Source of the DNA: Poecilobothrus nobilitatus
Lineage: Eukaryota > Arthropoda > Insecta > Diptera > Dolichopodidae
NCBI GenBank assembly: GCA_947095535.1
Contig: OX352772.1
Coordinates: forward strand, 146,157,742 to 146,221,741
Direction: 5' to 3'
DNA length: 64,000 nt
Part shown: positions 24,148-32,777 of the stretch, piece by piece
Layout: each line of letters starts with the position of its first letter
How positions within the stretch are numbered: the first letter of the stretch is position 1
The notes under the pieces: generated by a model
Told to the model about the DNA's origin: nothing
The model's input: only the letters and a program-made list of their open reading frames with translations
Database searches by the model: none
Program-made: the position numbers and the translations under genes

Positions 24148-24588
24148 CTTCAGAATTACTTTGAAAAACATTAGAAATTACATCCCAAACGTCGCTAAAT
24201 TTAAGTTCATGAGCGGATCTAAAACTGAGGTATGCAGGACCTTGATGTTCAAAGCTCTTTCTACAAAATATTAACCTAATCTTATCCGTGGAATTCACAT
24301 CTTTCAGAGCAATCCTGATTATTTGATGTATAGCATCCTTAATCCAGCTAATTGGTTCTCTATTTTCAGGTACGGATTTAATTACAAATTTTATTTTATG
24401 ACCGTTCATATTAAACCTTTTAACAAATGTCGAATTCTCGCTTTCTATTATGTAAAGCGTTATAGTTTCGGTAAGAAACCTTTGTAAAATAATTTTTTTC
24501 GACATTTTCTTTATACGAATTTCAGATGTTAAATGCTTGAATAACAGAATAATATTAAATTTTCAATACAGATTCATTCTCTTAAATT

Positions 24589-25118
24589 AAAATGACACTT
24601 TAATAAATTTTAGTTGTTTTAACTAGAATCCCATCTTAATCCTATCTTAATATGTAAATAGAAAATTCTATGCAACATTGTAATTTTCAAACTACAATTT
24701 AATTTAAAATTTATCTTAAAGATATAAATTGTAATCAAATGACAGTATAATAAATTATATTTCATTAATAATTAGATTCTCATCTTATACGTATTTTAAA
24801 TAGAAAACAGTATTACAACATTGTAATCAAACGGGAATTTAATAAATTATCCCATTAAAATGATGCTTTAATAAATTTTAGTTGTTTTAATTAGAATCCC
24901 ATCTTAATCCTATCTTAAGATGTAAATAGAAAATTTTATGCAACATTGTAATTTTCAAACTACAATTTAATTTAAAATTTATCTTAAAGATATAAAATGT
25001 AATCAATGACAGTATAATAAATTATATTTCATTAATAATTAGATTCTCATCTTATACTATTTTAAATAGAAAACAGTATTACAACATTGTAATCAAATGG
25101 CAATTTAATAAATTACCC
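24589..25118. repeat. Tandem duplication (about 265 bp) upstream of polB
   Basis: 24589-24852 and 24856-25118 align over their length, sharing 'TAGAATCCCATCTTAATCC', 'GCAACATTGTAATTTTCAA' and 'TAGATTCTCATCTTA'. A third, partial echo ('GCAACATTGTAATCAA') follows to about 25160. The phrase 'CAACATTGTAATCAAA' recurs at the unit ends. It lies in the divergent intergenic region between the minus-strand polB start and the plus-strand small genes. Confidence 0.8.
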
Positions 25119-25258
25119 TTTTTCTACATAAAAAATATTAGCAACATTGTAATCAACTGACATTTTTGATAGATTTTACCCTTTCCACTTACAAAATATT
25201 TGCAAGAGTGTCACTAGTTCTAAAGTTTTTATTTTGTTATAATATTACTCGAAATTTG

Positions 25259-25296
25259 TATATAAATACATCGAGATTTAATAAAAATATCAGTTT
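25259..25296 (+). promoter_or_regulatory. Core promoter of the plus-strand small-gene pair
   Basis: TATATAAATA at 25259-25268 and an arthropod-type initiator TCAGTT at 25290-25295. The spacing from the TATAAA start to the initiator A (25292) is 31 bp, the distance expected for a TATA/Inr promoter. The first ATG follows 22 bp later. Confidence 0.7.
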
Positions 25297-25313
25297 AATT
25301 CGAAGCAAGCAGG

Positions 25314-25625
25314 ATGGCACAGGAATTTGATAAAGTTTACGTGCTGGATGATGTAACAATACAGGCGCAAATTCCTACAAAAAAGAAAAAGATGGCGAAA
25401 ATGCCACTTTATCATGAGAAACAACAACAACAACAACAACAACAACTGCAACATCATCATCAACAAGAGCAACAACAACAACAACACTCATTTTATCAGC
25501 CACCAAAGCAAATTGAACATTTGCTGGCGCATCATTTTCCCTATCATGAAATAACACCAAATTCCACCAAAAAAAGAAAACTGGTGGAATTATTTAATAC
25601 AAAAAAAATAAATTATTTAATTTAA
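25314..25625 (+). CDS. Small Gln/His-rich Polinton protein, unknown function
   Basis: 103 residues. The N-terminus is 'MAQEFDKVYVLDDVTIQAQ', then comes a Lys cluster (KKKK) near residue 24. A long Gln/His tract at residues about 37-58 is encoded by CAA repeats. A basic 'STKKRKL' follows near residue 84. No known domain. It lies on the opposite strand to most Polinton genes, directly behind a TATA/initiator promoter, and a second small frame follows 24 bp after its stop, suggesting one transcript. The C-terminal coding part contains a 10-bp stem hairpin (25560-25591). The intact frame and good promoter make it a credible gene; the Lys clusters would suit a nucleic-acid-binding or nuclear protein, but that is only an inference. 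Confidence 0.65.
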   Translation: MAQEFDKVYVLDDVTIQAQIPTKKKKMAKMPLYHEKQQQQQQQQLQHHHQQEQQQQQHSFYQPPKQIEHLLAHHFPYHEITPNSTKKRKLVELFNTKKINYLI

Positions 25626-25880
25626 AAATATTTTTAAAGGTTAAAGATATGGATCCAAGTAGACTCTATAAAATACATAAAATAATAAAATTAACACCGT
25701 TTACGGTGAAAAATGGGTCTTCGAGACCCTAAATAATATAATATTTATACCGCAACAAAAAGTTGCGGTATTTGAAGATAACGATTTCCCAGAGGAAATC
25801 GATAAAAATACTTATTTCCTCGTAAACGAGGAAAATAAGTTAATTTTAAAAGAAGAACGTGGTGATTTTCAATTCGCCAC
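25560..25880 (+). other. String of seven hairpins
   Basis: Stem arms read directly. AATTCCACCA/TGGTGGAATT: 25560-25569 with 25582-25591. CACCGT/ACGGTG: 25695-25708. GGGTCT/AGACCC: 25715-25729. ATACCGCAAC/GTTGCGGTAT: 25747-25771, loop AAAAA. CGATTTCC/GGAAATCG: 25782-25801, loop CAGA. ACTTATTT-CCTCG/CGAGGAAAATAAGT: 25810-25840, one bulge, loop TAAA. GTGGTGA/TCGCCAC: 25859-25880, one G-T pair. Six are back to back with gaps of 6-18 bases. The surrounding AT-rich DNA shows nothing similar. Confidence 0.85.
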
Positions 25881-25890
25881 AAAACAATAA
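25649..25890 (+). pseudogene. Second small plus-strand Polinton frame, frameshifted, packed with hairpins
   Basis: An ATG frame at 25649 ('MDPSRLYKIHKIIKL') stops at 25730. A second frame, open from about 25685 to a stop at 25888, encodes an acidic stretch with 'FIPQQKVAVFEDNDFPEEI' and 'LVNEENKLILKEERGDFQF'. One base of frame change between about 25690 and 25715 would join them into roughly 80 residues, so this looks like a single small gene with one frameshift or a programmed shift. No family recognised. The whole second part is built of six consecutive inverted repeats (25695-25880), described separately. Confidence 0.45.
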
Positions 25891-26251
25891 TTATAGTTTA
25901 AGTTTTTATGTTATATCATTTATAGAGTAAGAATTATTATATATTAAGAATTATATTTTTATATTAAGAATTTTATATAAAGAATTTGTTCAATAAAAAA
26001 TTTTATTTCAAATAAATTTTGTACTGTTCTAAATTTATTTTCATTTTTCAGATGTTAGGATTTTATTTTATTTTTCAGATTTTAAGATTTTATTTTATTT
26101 TTCAGATGTTATCAAGTTTTATTTTTATATAAAGAATTTGTTCAATAAAAAATTTCATTTCAAATAAGTTTTGTACTGTTCTTAATTTTATTTTATTTTT
26201 CAGATGTTAGCAAGTTTTTCAGATCCTTATTAAAGTTTTATTTTACAGATA
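25891..26251. other. AT-rich spacer with short direct repeats
   Basis: No gene. A phrase 'AAGAATTTGTTCAATAAAAAATTT' type occurs at about 25980 and 26135, each followed by 'TTTTGTACTGTTCT', and 'TTTTTCAGATGTTA' recurs four times. It is the 3' side of both the plus-strand small genes and the minus-strand integrase; AATAAA occurs on the plus strand. Confidence 0.55.
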
Positions 26252-27141
26252 TTAAACAATATTTGCTGAATTTATCCACGTGTTATGTTTTTCGTCAAAC
26301 CCAAGCCATTTAACAAAAACTTTATTGCCTTTTTTCTTTAAAATTTTCTCGACAAGATATACGTTTGGGTGTTTAACAGATGTGAGTTCCTCCTCATAAA
26401 ATCCACCAAATATTGAATCATTTTTATAATCAACCAGCTGATATGTGATCGGAGAGGTACTGTTTACTTTGATAATTTTAAAAATTTCAGTAGACCAATT
26501 CGGTTGATAACCTTTTTCAAAAGTTTTTTTGTATTTACTTATTCTAACATGGTCTCCAACTTTATATTTAGCTTTTAGAGAAATTTTAGGTTGCATGTAA
26601 ACATTTTTTAAAATAAATTTTTCGTTTTTCTTAGAAATTTTTTCAGGAGGTAATTTAGTTGTTCTAGTGGAATTATATTAATCCATTTGTAGTTTCCTTG
26701 TAAACTAAATATTTTCCACATTAAATTTTTTGAAGTTCGATGAAAGCGTTCTACAATAGATGCTTTCATTTCAGAGTAAGTATGATAGTGATTAATACCC
26801 TTCTTTACAACCAAATTTTGAAATATCGAATTGAAAAATTCTTTACCTTGATCTGAATGAATGTTTTTAGGTAGGTTTTTAGCTTGTTTTATAATTTTCT
26901 TTAACGCATTTAAAACATTACTACCGGTTCTAGTTTTAATTGGTTCAGCATAAGCATATTTAGAAAATATATCTATAACGGTTAACATATATTTAAAACC
27001 TTTGTTGAATTTTCCGTAAGGAATCATTTCCACTAGAAAAATTTGCCAGGTATCATTTACTCCTTTCTGCTTGACTTTCCTTCTAAGATACCTTTTTCTA
27101 GCTGGTCTATGTATTTCTTTTACTATTTGAGATCTTGACAT
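26252..27141 (-). pseudogene. int: Polinton 1 integrase (rve core plus chromodomain), catalytically altered
   Basis: The retroviral-type integrase that would insert the element and create the 6-bp target duplication. The 177-residue frame (27141-26608) has the core: 'GFKYMLTVIDIFSKYAYAEP', the second catalytic Asp in 'IHSDQGKEFF' (residue 97) and the catalytic Glu in 'KASIVERFHRT' (residue 131). The first catalytic position, normally Asp in a 'WQxDLVDM' motif, is Phe35 ('WQIFLVEM'). After a frameshift near 26620 the tail (26596-26252) has 'YKVGDHVRISKYK' and a chromodomain-like end, 'VEKILKKKGNKVFVKWLGF', as in many Polinton integrases. The His/Cys domain upstream is missing or reduced. Loss of the first Asp and the frame break argue it is inactive. 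Confidence 0.88.
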
Positions 27142-27235
27142 GATTTTTACACCATCTAACTAGTTTTAAAAATCCAATTTTACATTTCTTTATTTATATA
27201 CTCTGAAAACTTTAAATTTTGACTGTATTGTACAG

Positions 27236-27271
27236 TATATAATGCGGTTCAATTTTACTGGCAAATCATTT
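27236..27271 (+). promoter_or_regulatory. Core promoter of the small acidic gene
   Basis: TATATAAT at 27236-27243 and an initiator-like TCATTT at 27266-27271. The spacing from TATAAT to the initiator A is 30 bp. The ATG at 27304 is 36 bp downstream. Confidence 0.5.
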
Positions 27272-27303
27272 TTAACTCAATTTTTGTAAGATAGTTTACA
27301 AAA

Positions 27304-27521
27304 ATGGCAACTGATTCAACTGAATAGTCAGTACACAAAATTAGGTTCAAGTTGATGAAATTATATGTACTGTAGATGACGAGGAATTAATGGAAACTGA
27401 AGAATTCATACCACCGTTTCAAGTTTTAGATGAAGATACAGATGAGCAACAAATTTGGGAAATAAATAACCAAGAAGGAGATCCTGACTATTTTGCAGAA
27501 TTTTTTAGAAATAATTTATAG
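27304..27521 (+). pseudogene. Small acidic plus-strand Polinton gene, frame-broken
   Basis: An ATG at 27304 begins 'MATDSTE' and meets a TAG. In the shifted frame an acidic sequence runs to a stop at 27519: 'VDEIICTVDDEELMETEEF', 'QVLDEDTDEQQIWE', 'DYFAEFFRNNL'. Together about 70 residues. It is placed between the divergent integrase and the next minus-strand gene and has its own TATA/initiator. No family recognised; strongly acidic small proteins often act as inhibitors or adaptors, but that is a guess. Confidence 0.45.
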
Positions 27522-27634
27522 CCTAAAATAATATATAAGAATATTTGTATAAATGTATATGTATCTATATGTATTTCATAATAAAAACAAATTAAATAAA
27601 TTTTACAAATTTTTCATTTATTGTTGTTCTTGAC

Positions 27635-28165
27635 TTAAATATTACAAATTTTATTTTCTAGTAGTACAGGTATTTCAAAAAACAATCTAGAATAATTACA
27701 TTGAACGCTATAACGTTGTATTGGAATATATATTTCTTCCTGCAATTTCATCAAATGCTTTTCTTGACACGTTTTTATGTATTTAATAACATATTCCCGT
27801 ACATTTGATTCAGCACTTTTATTGTGTATCATTACAGCTTGAAGGAAATCAATTAAGTTGTAAAATATGTCAGCTTCCTCCTTGTTAATACTAAGACATT
27901 GACCAATAACAATTCTTAACCCATATTGTAAACATAATTTTGTATTCTTTATTGATTGTTTCGAGTACCTTTCACAAAATTGCTGATGGAACTTACACCA
28001 ATCATGATATTTTAAAATAGCTGGCTTTTTCCCAATACGGTGAAAAATGCAAGTTGCTACAAGAGATTCTGTATCAAAACCAACAAGAATTTTTAATGAC
28101 TGATTTCTGTTGAGAAAATATGTATAGCTCAACATCAAATTTGTGTTCGAACCTTGATCTTCCAT
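27635..28165 (-). CDS. Conserved Polinton protein of unknown function (copy 1)
   Basis: 176 residues, intact. It aligns along its length with the 200-residue protein at 59142-59744. Shared stretches are 'SYTYFLNRNQSLKI'/'SYIYYLDKKQTTKI', 'NVREYVIKYI'/'NVREYVLKYF' and 'QCNYSRLFFEIP'/'QCNYSRLFYEIP'. It is conserved between two diverged Polinton lineages in the same place, next to the protease, so it is a real gene of the virion block. No domain, signal peptide or transmembrane segment recognised. Confidence 0.8.
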   Translation of the reverse strand: MEDQGSNTNLMLSYTYFLNRNQSLKILVGFDTESLVATCIFHRIGKKPAILKYHDWCKFHQQFCERYSKQSIKNTKLCLQYGLRIVIGQCLSINKEEADIFYNLIDFLQAVMIHNKSAESNVREYVIKYIKTCQEKHLMKLQEEIYIPIQRYSVQCNYSRLFFEIPVLLENKICNI

Positions 28166-28194
28166 TACTGCGTTTTAACTAAAGCTTTTTAATA

Positions 28195-28682
28195 TTAATT
28201 ATATTGCTGAGGTACACAAGATTGTGAAAAATTTGAATTTCCAAATAAATTATAGAACATATTAATAATCAGATTGTCGTTTTCTATATGATTATCTTTG
28301 TGAAATTCATTCAAAAAGTTTTCATACTTAAACCAAAACATCTATACCAGCCAAAAATGCAACAGTATTGCCCGCATACATCTGAAAGAATACCCTGTAT
28401 CTGCTTATTATTAAAAACTATGCACTGATTTTTCAAGTATTCCAAAATTTCCGGTTTATCTGGAACTCCACCATACGAATCAAAATATTCTGTGCAACCA
28501 TGCTTTGGAATATAAAGGGCAAACCAATGTGTTCCCGGATCTTTTATCTTGTCAGTGTTTACAATTAAAAAAGTTGGTTTCTCTATAATTTTTGGAATTT
28601 TTTCTAAAGCAAAAACTCCCTTAAAATATTTGTTTGTAAATTTGTTACATTTTAAAACACTAATTATTTCTAAAGTGTTCAT
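28195..28682 (-). pseudogene. pro: Polinton 1 adenovirus-type maturation protease
   Basis: Cysteine protease of the adenain/Ulp1 class that would process capsid proteins. In the 123-residue frame the triad is visible: His52 in 'GTHWFALYI', Asp68 in 'TEYFDSYG', an oxyanion Gln at 94-96 and nucleophile Cys103 in 'SDVCGQYCCIF'. The frame ends early at 28311; the shifted frame continues to about 28195 with 'NEFHKDNHIENDN'. This matches the 'FINLFNTLSPLKNDKK' tail of the second copy (59824-60312), so a frameshift truncates it. Its ATG overlaps the stop of the upstream gene (ATGA). Confidence 0.85.
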
Positions 28683-29014
28683 GACTCAAACTGACTCAAA
28701 TCATACACTCTACTTATTTCATTAATGTAGTTCATTAAAAACTCCTTTCTTATTTTTTCATTTGTTATAATAATATCAAATTTTTCTAGTACTTGTCTTA
28801 ATTCTTTATTAATTTTATCATTATGTATAGTTCCGAAAGAGTAATTTTCAAAATTTTCATTTAAAATTTTTTTGGTTGGAAATTTGTAAGTAAACTCTTT
28901 TACAAATTTTTTACAAGGTCCTTTAATTCCAACTAAACAAATATCTTTTACAAATAAAGTATTTTTATCATCACAACAAAACTTCACATCCACAAGTGCA
29001 CAGCACGATGACAT
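28679..29014 (-). CDS. Conserved Polinton protein upstream of the protease (copy 1)
   Basis: 111 residues, starting 'MSSCCALVDVKFCCDDKNT'. It is homologous to 60248-60616: 'DDKNTLFVKDICLVGIKGPC'/'DDNNTIFVKNIVMVGIKEKC', 'YKFPT', 'LEKFDIIITNEKI'/'LEKFDIVLTNGKL', then 'FLMNYINE'/'FLTAYING'. It lies between the major capsid protein and the protease in both elements. It overlaps the tail of the capsid frame at its start and the protease ATG at its end by ATGA. Function unknown. Confidence 0.8.
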   Translation of the reverse strand: MSSCCALVDVKFCCDDKNTLFVKDICLVGIKGPCKKFVKEFTYKFPTKKILNENFENYSFGTIHNDKINKELRQVLEKFDIIITNEKIRKEFLMNYINEISRVYDLSQFES

Positions 29015-30351
29015 CTTGTCGAATATTCAAATACATGTTTCAGTATTCTATTTATAGATTTGAATATATTTCGATTTTTATCAATTTGTATGCTTGCATC
29101 AAATTCTCCATAAACAATAGCAGTGAGTGTAGATGTAAGTGGTTTTGATAGCCTTGCCTCAATTATAACCGTACCCTGCTTTAGTAAATCTTGACATACT
29201 TCATTTCCAGATGCATCTGGAGTTAAATCAAAAGCTAGTATAAAAAACCCATTACTAAACATCGACTTTGTTATCTGATGACCTTTATCATTGTGGTAAA
29301 TTTCAGTTCTTGAAAAAAGTGTACTGTATGCTCTTGTACAGGAATTATTTTCATCTGAAAAACTGGTTTCAATTGCTGAATTAGGTATTTGAACACCATT
29401 TACATTTAACACAAATTGTGAAATATCAAAATGTTTAAAATTGTATGGGTTTTTTGATATTTTTCCAGATTAACCCACATTTTCTGTCATACAAAAAATT
29501 ATTGTGTTTGGCAACTGTCCAATAAAAACATTATCAAGCGATATTGACGAGCTGTTCATTGGAATTGTAAAACTTTTTACTTCAACGCATTTATAATTAT
29601 ATTTAGCATTGAATTTCCCAAGAACAGCATTGTGTGCTAACAGTACGCTTGGATTAACGGTAACACGTCTCATAAATAGCGTGGCTTCTATAATTTTTAA
29701 TTGTGATTCATCAGAATCGTCTGCAAATAGATAAAAATCTGGTTTTTCAAGTGTTAAAACTATACGAATGTCAACATTATTTATAAGTAGAGTAGGTTGA
29801 TTAAACATATCTACGTGTAGTTTACCCATAAGTTCCACTACATTGCTATTATGATACAATTTTTGGAACTCTTTTGAACCATTATTATCAGATTTAGCTA
29901 TATTTGCTTTATCTAAAATCCATCCTGCACATTCTAAATGAGTTGCAGCAGCATCTGTACCATAATTTAATAAAGATTCAATATAAGCTCTATAGTGATA
30001 ATTTCCATCAGACGGTGTTATATTTTTACCATTTAATTGAACATTACATTGTTTTATTAAAGAATGTAAAATGTTATTAACTACACTTGGTTGTATTATT
30101 ATTCTTCCTTCAGCATTTTTATCATTATTCCATTGCGTTCCATCTTTCTTTAAGATCTGTACTTTTAATCTCAAATATGTAGAAGACAAATATCTATATG
30201 TATCGCCATGACCCAGTGAAACAAATTCAATAGTTGAAGGGATTTCTAAAGAAGCAATAGGAATGTAGGAAACTTCTTCATATCGTAAAATGCTAGACTG
30301 AATGGGTTGGGTTTTAAAAATATCCAACTCAGATTTCATACTCTCAATCAT
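28984..30351 (-). pseudogene. mcp: Polinton 1 major capsid protein (double jelly-roll type), one in-frame stop
   Basis: 293-residue N-terminal frame plus a 142-residue C-terminal frame, separated by a single in-frame TAA at about 29470; the frame does not change. It is collinear with the protein at 60662-61940 and highly similar: 'STIEFVSLGHGDTYRYLS', 'NNILHSLIKQCNVQLNGKNI', 'LINNVDIRIVLTLEKPDF' and 'VPNSAIET'-type 'IPNSAIETSF'. These are hallmarks of Polinton/adintovirus major capsid proteins. It would form the icosahedral shell. The extended C-terminus ('RCHRAVHLWM') is probably read-through past the original end into the next gene. Confidence 0.88.
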
Positions 30352-30412
30352 AATTAATTAAAAATATCTTTTTGTTTATTTTTGTTATTGCGTCGTTTTG
30401 ACGTAAAATAGT

Positions 30413-30920
30413 TTAAATTTTTAATGGATTGTCTTTTAATATATAGCCATATGGGACTGACGTCACATCATTATATACTTTTTCAAATGCTTTAATTTGA
30501 TTGGGATATATTTGACGAGGTAGAGGTAATATCTGTGATTTATCTCTTGGATTTTTGAAAAGTACTAAATATTTACAGTTAAGTGAAATATCTCTTGAAA
30601 ATTTACCTTGGTGAAAAACATTTTGTGTTACAAATATTACAGATAAATTTCTATGATGTGATCCTCTAGTAAATAAATCACATACATACTTATCATGAGA
30701 ATTTAACATCATATCATCGATAATAATTAACAAAGGTTTTTGATTATTCCATATCTTTGACATATTTTGGAACGACATTTTTGTCTGGAATACACCAAAT
30801 TATTCTATTAATATGTGGTTGTATATTTTCTTTTTTATATTTTATTAAATTATGAATAAAAGTGGTTTTGCCACAGCAAGATGCACCAGCCACCATCATA
30901 GTAAACGGGTGAAACAGCAT
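30413..30920 (-). pseudogene. atp: Polinton 1 packaging ATPase (FtsK/HerA, A32-like)
   Basis: Would pump DNA into capsids. Start at 30920 ('MLFHPFTMMVAGA'). Walker A is 'GASCCGKT' near residues 11-18. A frameshift near 30775 leads to the second frame, with Walker B 'PLLIIIDDMM' and the family block 'TRGSHHRNLSVIFVTQNVF' followed by 'SLNCKYLVLFKNPRDKSQI', then 'DVTSVPYGYI'. Order and spacing match Polinton ATPases. It directly follows the capsid gene, where Polinton 2 has the pX-like and penton-like genes. Confidence 0.88.
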
Positions 30921-31062
30921 AGTTGTATTAGTTAAAAACTAACCCTGTTTCTGTTAACTTGTATTTTTACGAAAAGCTCTTTTCCCAAAGTGAATATAAA
31001 TGTAATTTAGTTATTCTATGGAACATTCTTCCATAAACCTTCGACATGATTAACAAGTTCTC

Positions 31063-31464
31063 ATAGTTGACCTACAATTTTTACAAAAAAAGCAATATTT
31101 CCTAAAAGAGTTAGCCATACTTGAAAAAGGAAGTTTAATTCCAACTGTGTATCACTTCAAAGCACCGTACCCCGCAGAAGAACTTAGTCAGGATATGAAA
31201 TATAATAATCAGTATTGCGAAAGTAAAATAAATGGACTTAAATGGAATAACGGTTTAGTTGAATATTTAGATGTAAAATGTATATTAAAACGCTATTTAG
31301 AGTCAGCTGAAAAAATTTATGTTAAAGGAGAACAAAAAAAACTTTTTCTTCAAAAGTACATTGACAGTACATTGATACCTTTAAATCAAATTGTCCTATA
31401 CACTTATCAAACAACAATTTCAGATGCTGTTAAAAATTGTTATAATGTATATATGTATCTTTAA
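31063..31464 (+). pseudogene. Conserved Polinton plus-strand gene ('IVDLQ...FKAPY' family), copy 1a
   Basis: The frame from 31063 reads 'IVDLQF', then 'FLKELAIL', 'FKAPYPAEELSQDM', 'INGLKWNNGLVEYLDVKCIL', 'AEKIYVKGEQKK' and a shortened tail with 'KNCYNVYMYL'. It matches the fuller gene at 58609-59145. Proteins of this pattern (Asp-x-Gln near the start, Lys-Glu, 'KAPYP', a later Cys-x-x-His pair) are common in animal Maverick-like elements. An RNase H-like nuclease fold has seemed plausible to me from the Asp/Glu pattern, but I cannot prove it. The start codon is unclear and the Cys/His tail is deleted here. Confidence 0.6.
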
Positions 31465-31504
31465 ACGGAAAAAATGTTAGATTAAGACTTTCAATTTTCA
31501 TACT

Positions 31505-31763
31505 TCCAACTGTGTATCACTTCAAAGCACCGTACCCCGCAGAAGAACTTAGTCAGGATATGAAATATAATAATCAGTATTGCGAAAGTAAAATAAATGG
31601 ACTTAAATGGAATAACGGTTTAGTTGAATATTTAGATGTAAAATGTATATTAAAACGCTATTTAGAGTCAGCTGAAAAAATTTATGTTAAAGGAGAACAA
31701 AAAAAATACGATATGAATTTAAATAACAAAACTAAAAAAGTTCACTTCAATATTAAACAATAA
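31505..31763 (+). pseudogene. Partial tandem duplicate of the preceding gene, copy 1b
   Basis: About 200 bp (31505-31702) is virtually identical to 31143-31340, covering 'FKAPYPAEELSQDM' to 'VKGEQKK', then diverges to 'DMNLNNKTKKVHF'. The near identity shows a recent duplication inside this Polinton copy, after the tail of the first copy had been altered. Confidence 0.75.
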
Positions 31764-31779
31764 ATTCACGTTATGCATG

Positions 31780-32089
31780 TATGAGAGTATGCTTACAGAT
31801 CAGCAAGGAAAAATCATTGGGAAGAATACGCACGTGATTCATGTATATTTAAATATATGTAGAAAAAGTTGTTCTCACTATTTCTGCAATTTTAACATCT
31901 GATCATCGTAAAAAAATGTTAAAACTTTGATTTAAATAAAAATATAATAATAAAAGAATTTAAACATAAAAATAAATGTCTTTTATTTTTATCTTTTGTT
32001 TTTAAAATAGATACCATTTAACCTATCTTTGAATTATTTTTTATTCTATACAAAAACAAAAACAAAAAAAAAAAAAAAAAAAATATAAA
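31780..32089. other. AT-rich spacer inside Polinton 1 right end
   Basis: No gene seen. A purine run of 19 A (near 32065-32083) abuts the inner edge of the right inverted repeat. Confidence 0.5.
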
Positions 32090-32777
32090 CATAAATGCAT
32101 ATCAAGAAACATAAATGCATATCAAAGAGTATATCTTTAGTTTAATCAGTTCCATATTTTCGATTTGCTGTTTGTTTTCTTTTTGTTCATATTTTCTGAA
32201 CATTATTAATTAAAAAATAAAAAAAATATCTTACACGACATACTAATTAATGACTTTCGTTTTCTCTTTTCTTCTATAAATTCTTCTATCCAGAAGAGAC
32301 CACATTTTTGTCTAAAAAGAAAGCAAAAAAAAAATCTATATCTTACTTTAATTTTTTCTTTATGCTAACAAAAAAAAAAAAAAAAGCAAAAACAAAAACA
32401 GGATTACACTTTTTCTTTTCAAATTCAAAGATGCGCTGTGGATTTAAAAATAAAAAAATTTTTTCTGTTTTTTATTTTCATATAAGAAATTTTCTTACTA
32501 CTTTTATATGTGCGCCTAGTATTTAAACTTCAGTTATACATAAGGGCCGGCCCTGCTTTAAATTCTTTAACACTTGACTTCCTACTATAAAACCATTTGG
32601 AACTTATAAGTTAACAACCCACACATACAACTTAACTTAAAACTTAGACCAAAACGATCAAAACAAGTTCTTGACCTACTAACCAAGCATGACCTACATT
32701 AAATCAAAATGTAGGTCAACATGTCGTTCGATATGGGTCAAATTTTTTTCCCATCCCAAAGTGCAGGGTTACCTACT
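32090..32777 (-). repeat. Polinton 1 right terminal inverted repeat
   Basis: Inverse partner of 18208-18830. It holds about 60 bp not present on the left (near 32555-32640), and the homopurine runs differ in length. A plus-strand Lys/Phe-rich open frame across 32308-32526 is an artefact of these A/T runs. Confidence 0.9.

Larger units (their letters stand above)
19317..24505 (-). pseudogene. polB: Polinton 1 DNA polymerase B (protein-primed type), intron-bearing, split and damaged
   Basis: Would replicate the element by protein priming. N to C: 24505-24148 is a first exon ('GPAYLSFRSAHEL', 'VFQSN'). A 64-bp GT-AG intron follows (24147-24084). Then come 'RKGIITIKNSDNLCLPRAL' and 'INLLYHNNHYNLITSL' with Cys pairs. 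The Exo I motif 'CVFYDLETR' is near 23245, Exo II 'IAYNGQAF' near 21125, and Exo III-like 'FIDSMNYFP' near 20985. A nuclease-like insertion (20551-20198: 'VDGFCEETKEIIEFYGCYY', 'GYKVIEMWDCEF') follows, as in other Polinton polymerases. The palm has 'GKFWQR' and 'AAYTTTHARL'. The YxDTDS box reads YYETDS, a change at a metal-binding aspartate. The C-terminus ends 'SLPYG'. Frame breaks, an in-frame TAA at 19647 and the Helentron-like insertion (21157-23063) make it inactive. Confidence 0.9.
18208..32777. mobile_element. Complete Maverick/Polinton element (Polinton 1), 14,570 bp
   Basis: Begins AGTAGGTAACCCTGCAC and ends with the inverse, GTGCAGGGTTACCTACT. It is flanked on both sides by ATTAGC (18202-18207 and 32778-32783), a perfect 6-bp target duplication, the known Polinton signature together with AG...CT ends and long inverted repeats. 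The insertion site is inside a gypsy gag gene. The gene set fits the family: PolB, retroviral-type integrase, cysteine protease, major capsid protein and packaging ATPase, nearly all on the minus strand. A penton and a pX/pVI-like gene are missing. Polintons are linked to adintoviruses of animals; this copy carries stops, frameshifts and lost catalytic residues and is a genomic relic. Confidence 0.93.

Noticed and set aside
32308..32526. 72-residue Lys/Phe-rich plus-strand frame
   Set aside because: Lies inside the right inverted repeat of Polinton 1 and is made by A and T runs; the left partner does not keep the frame.
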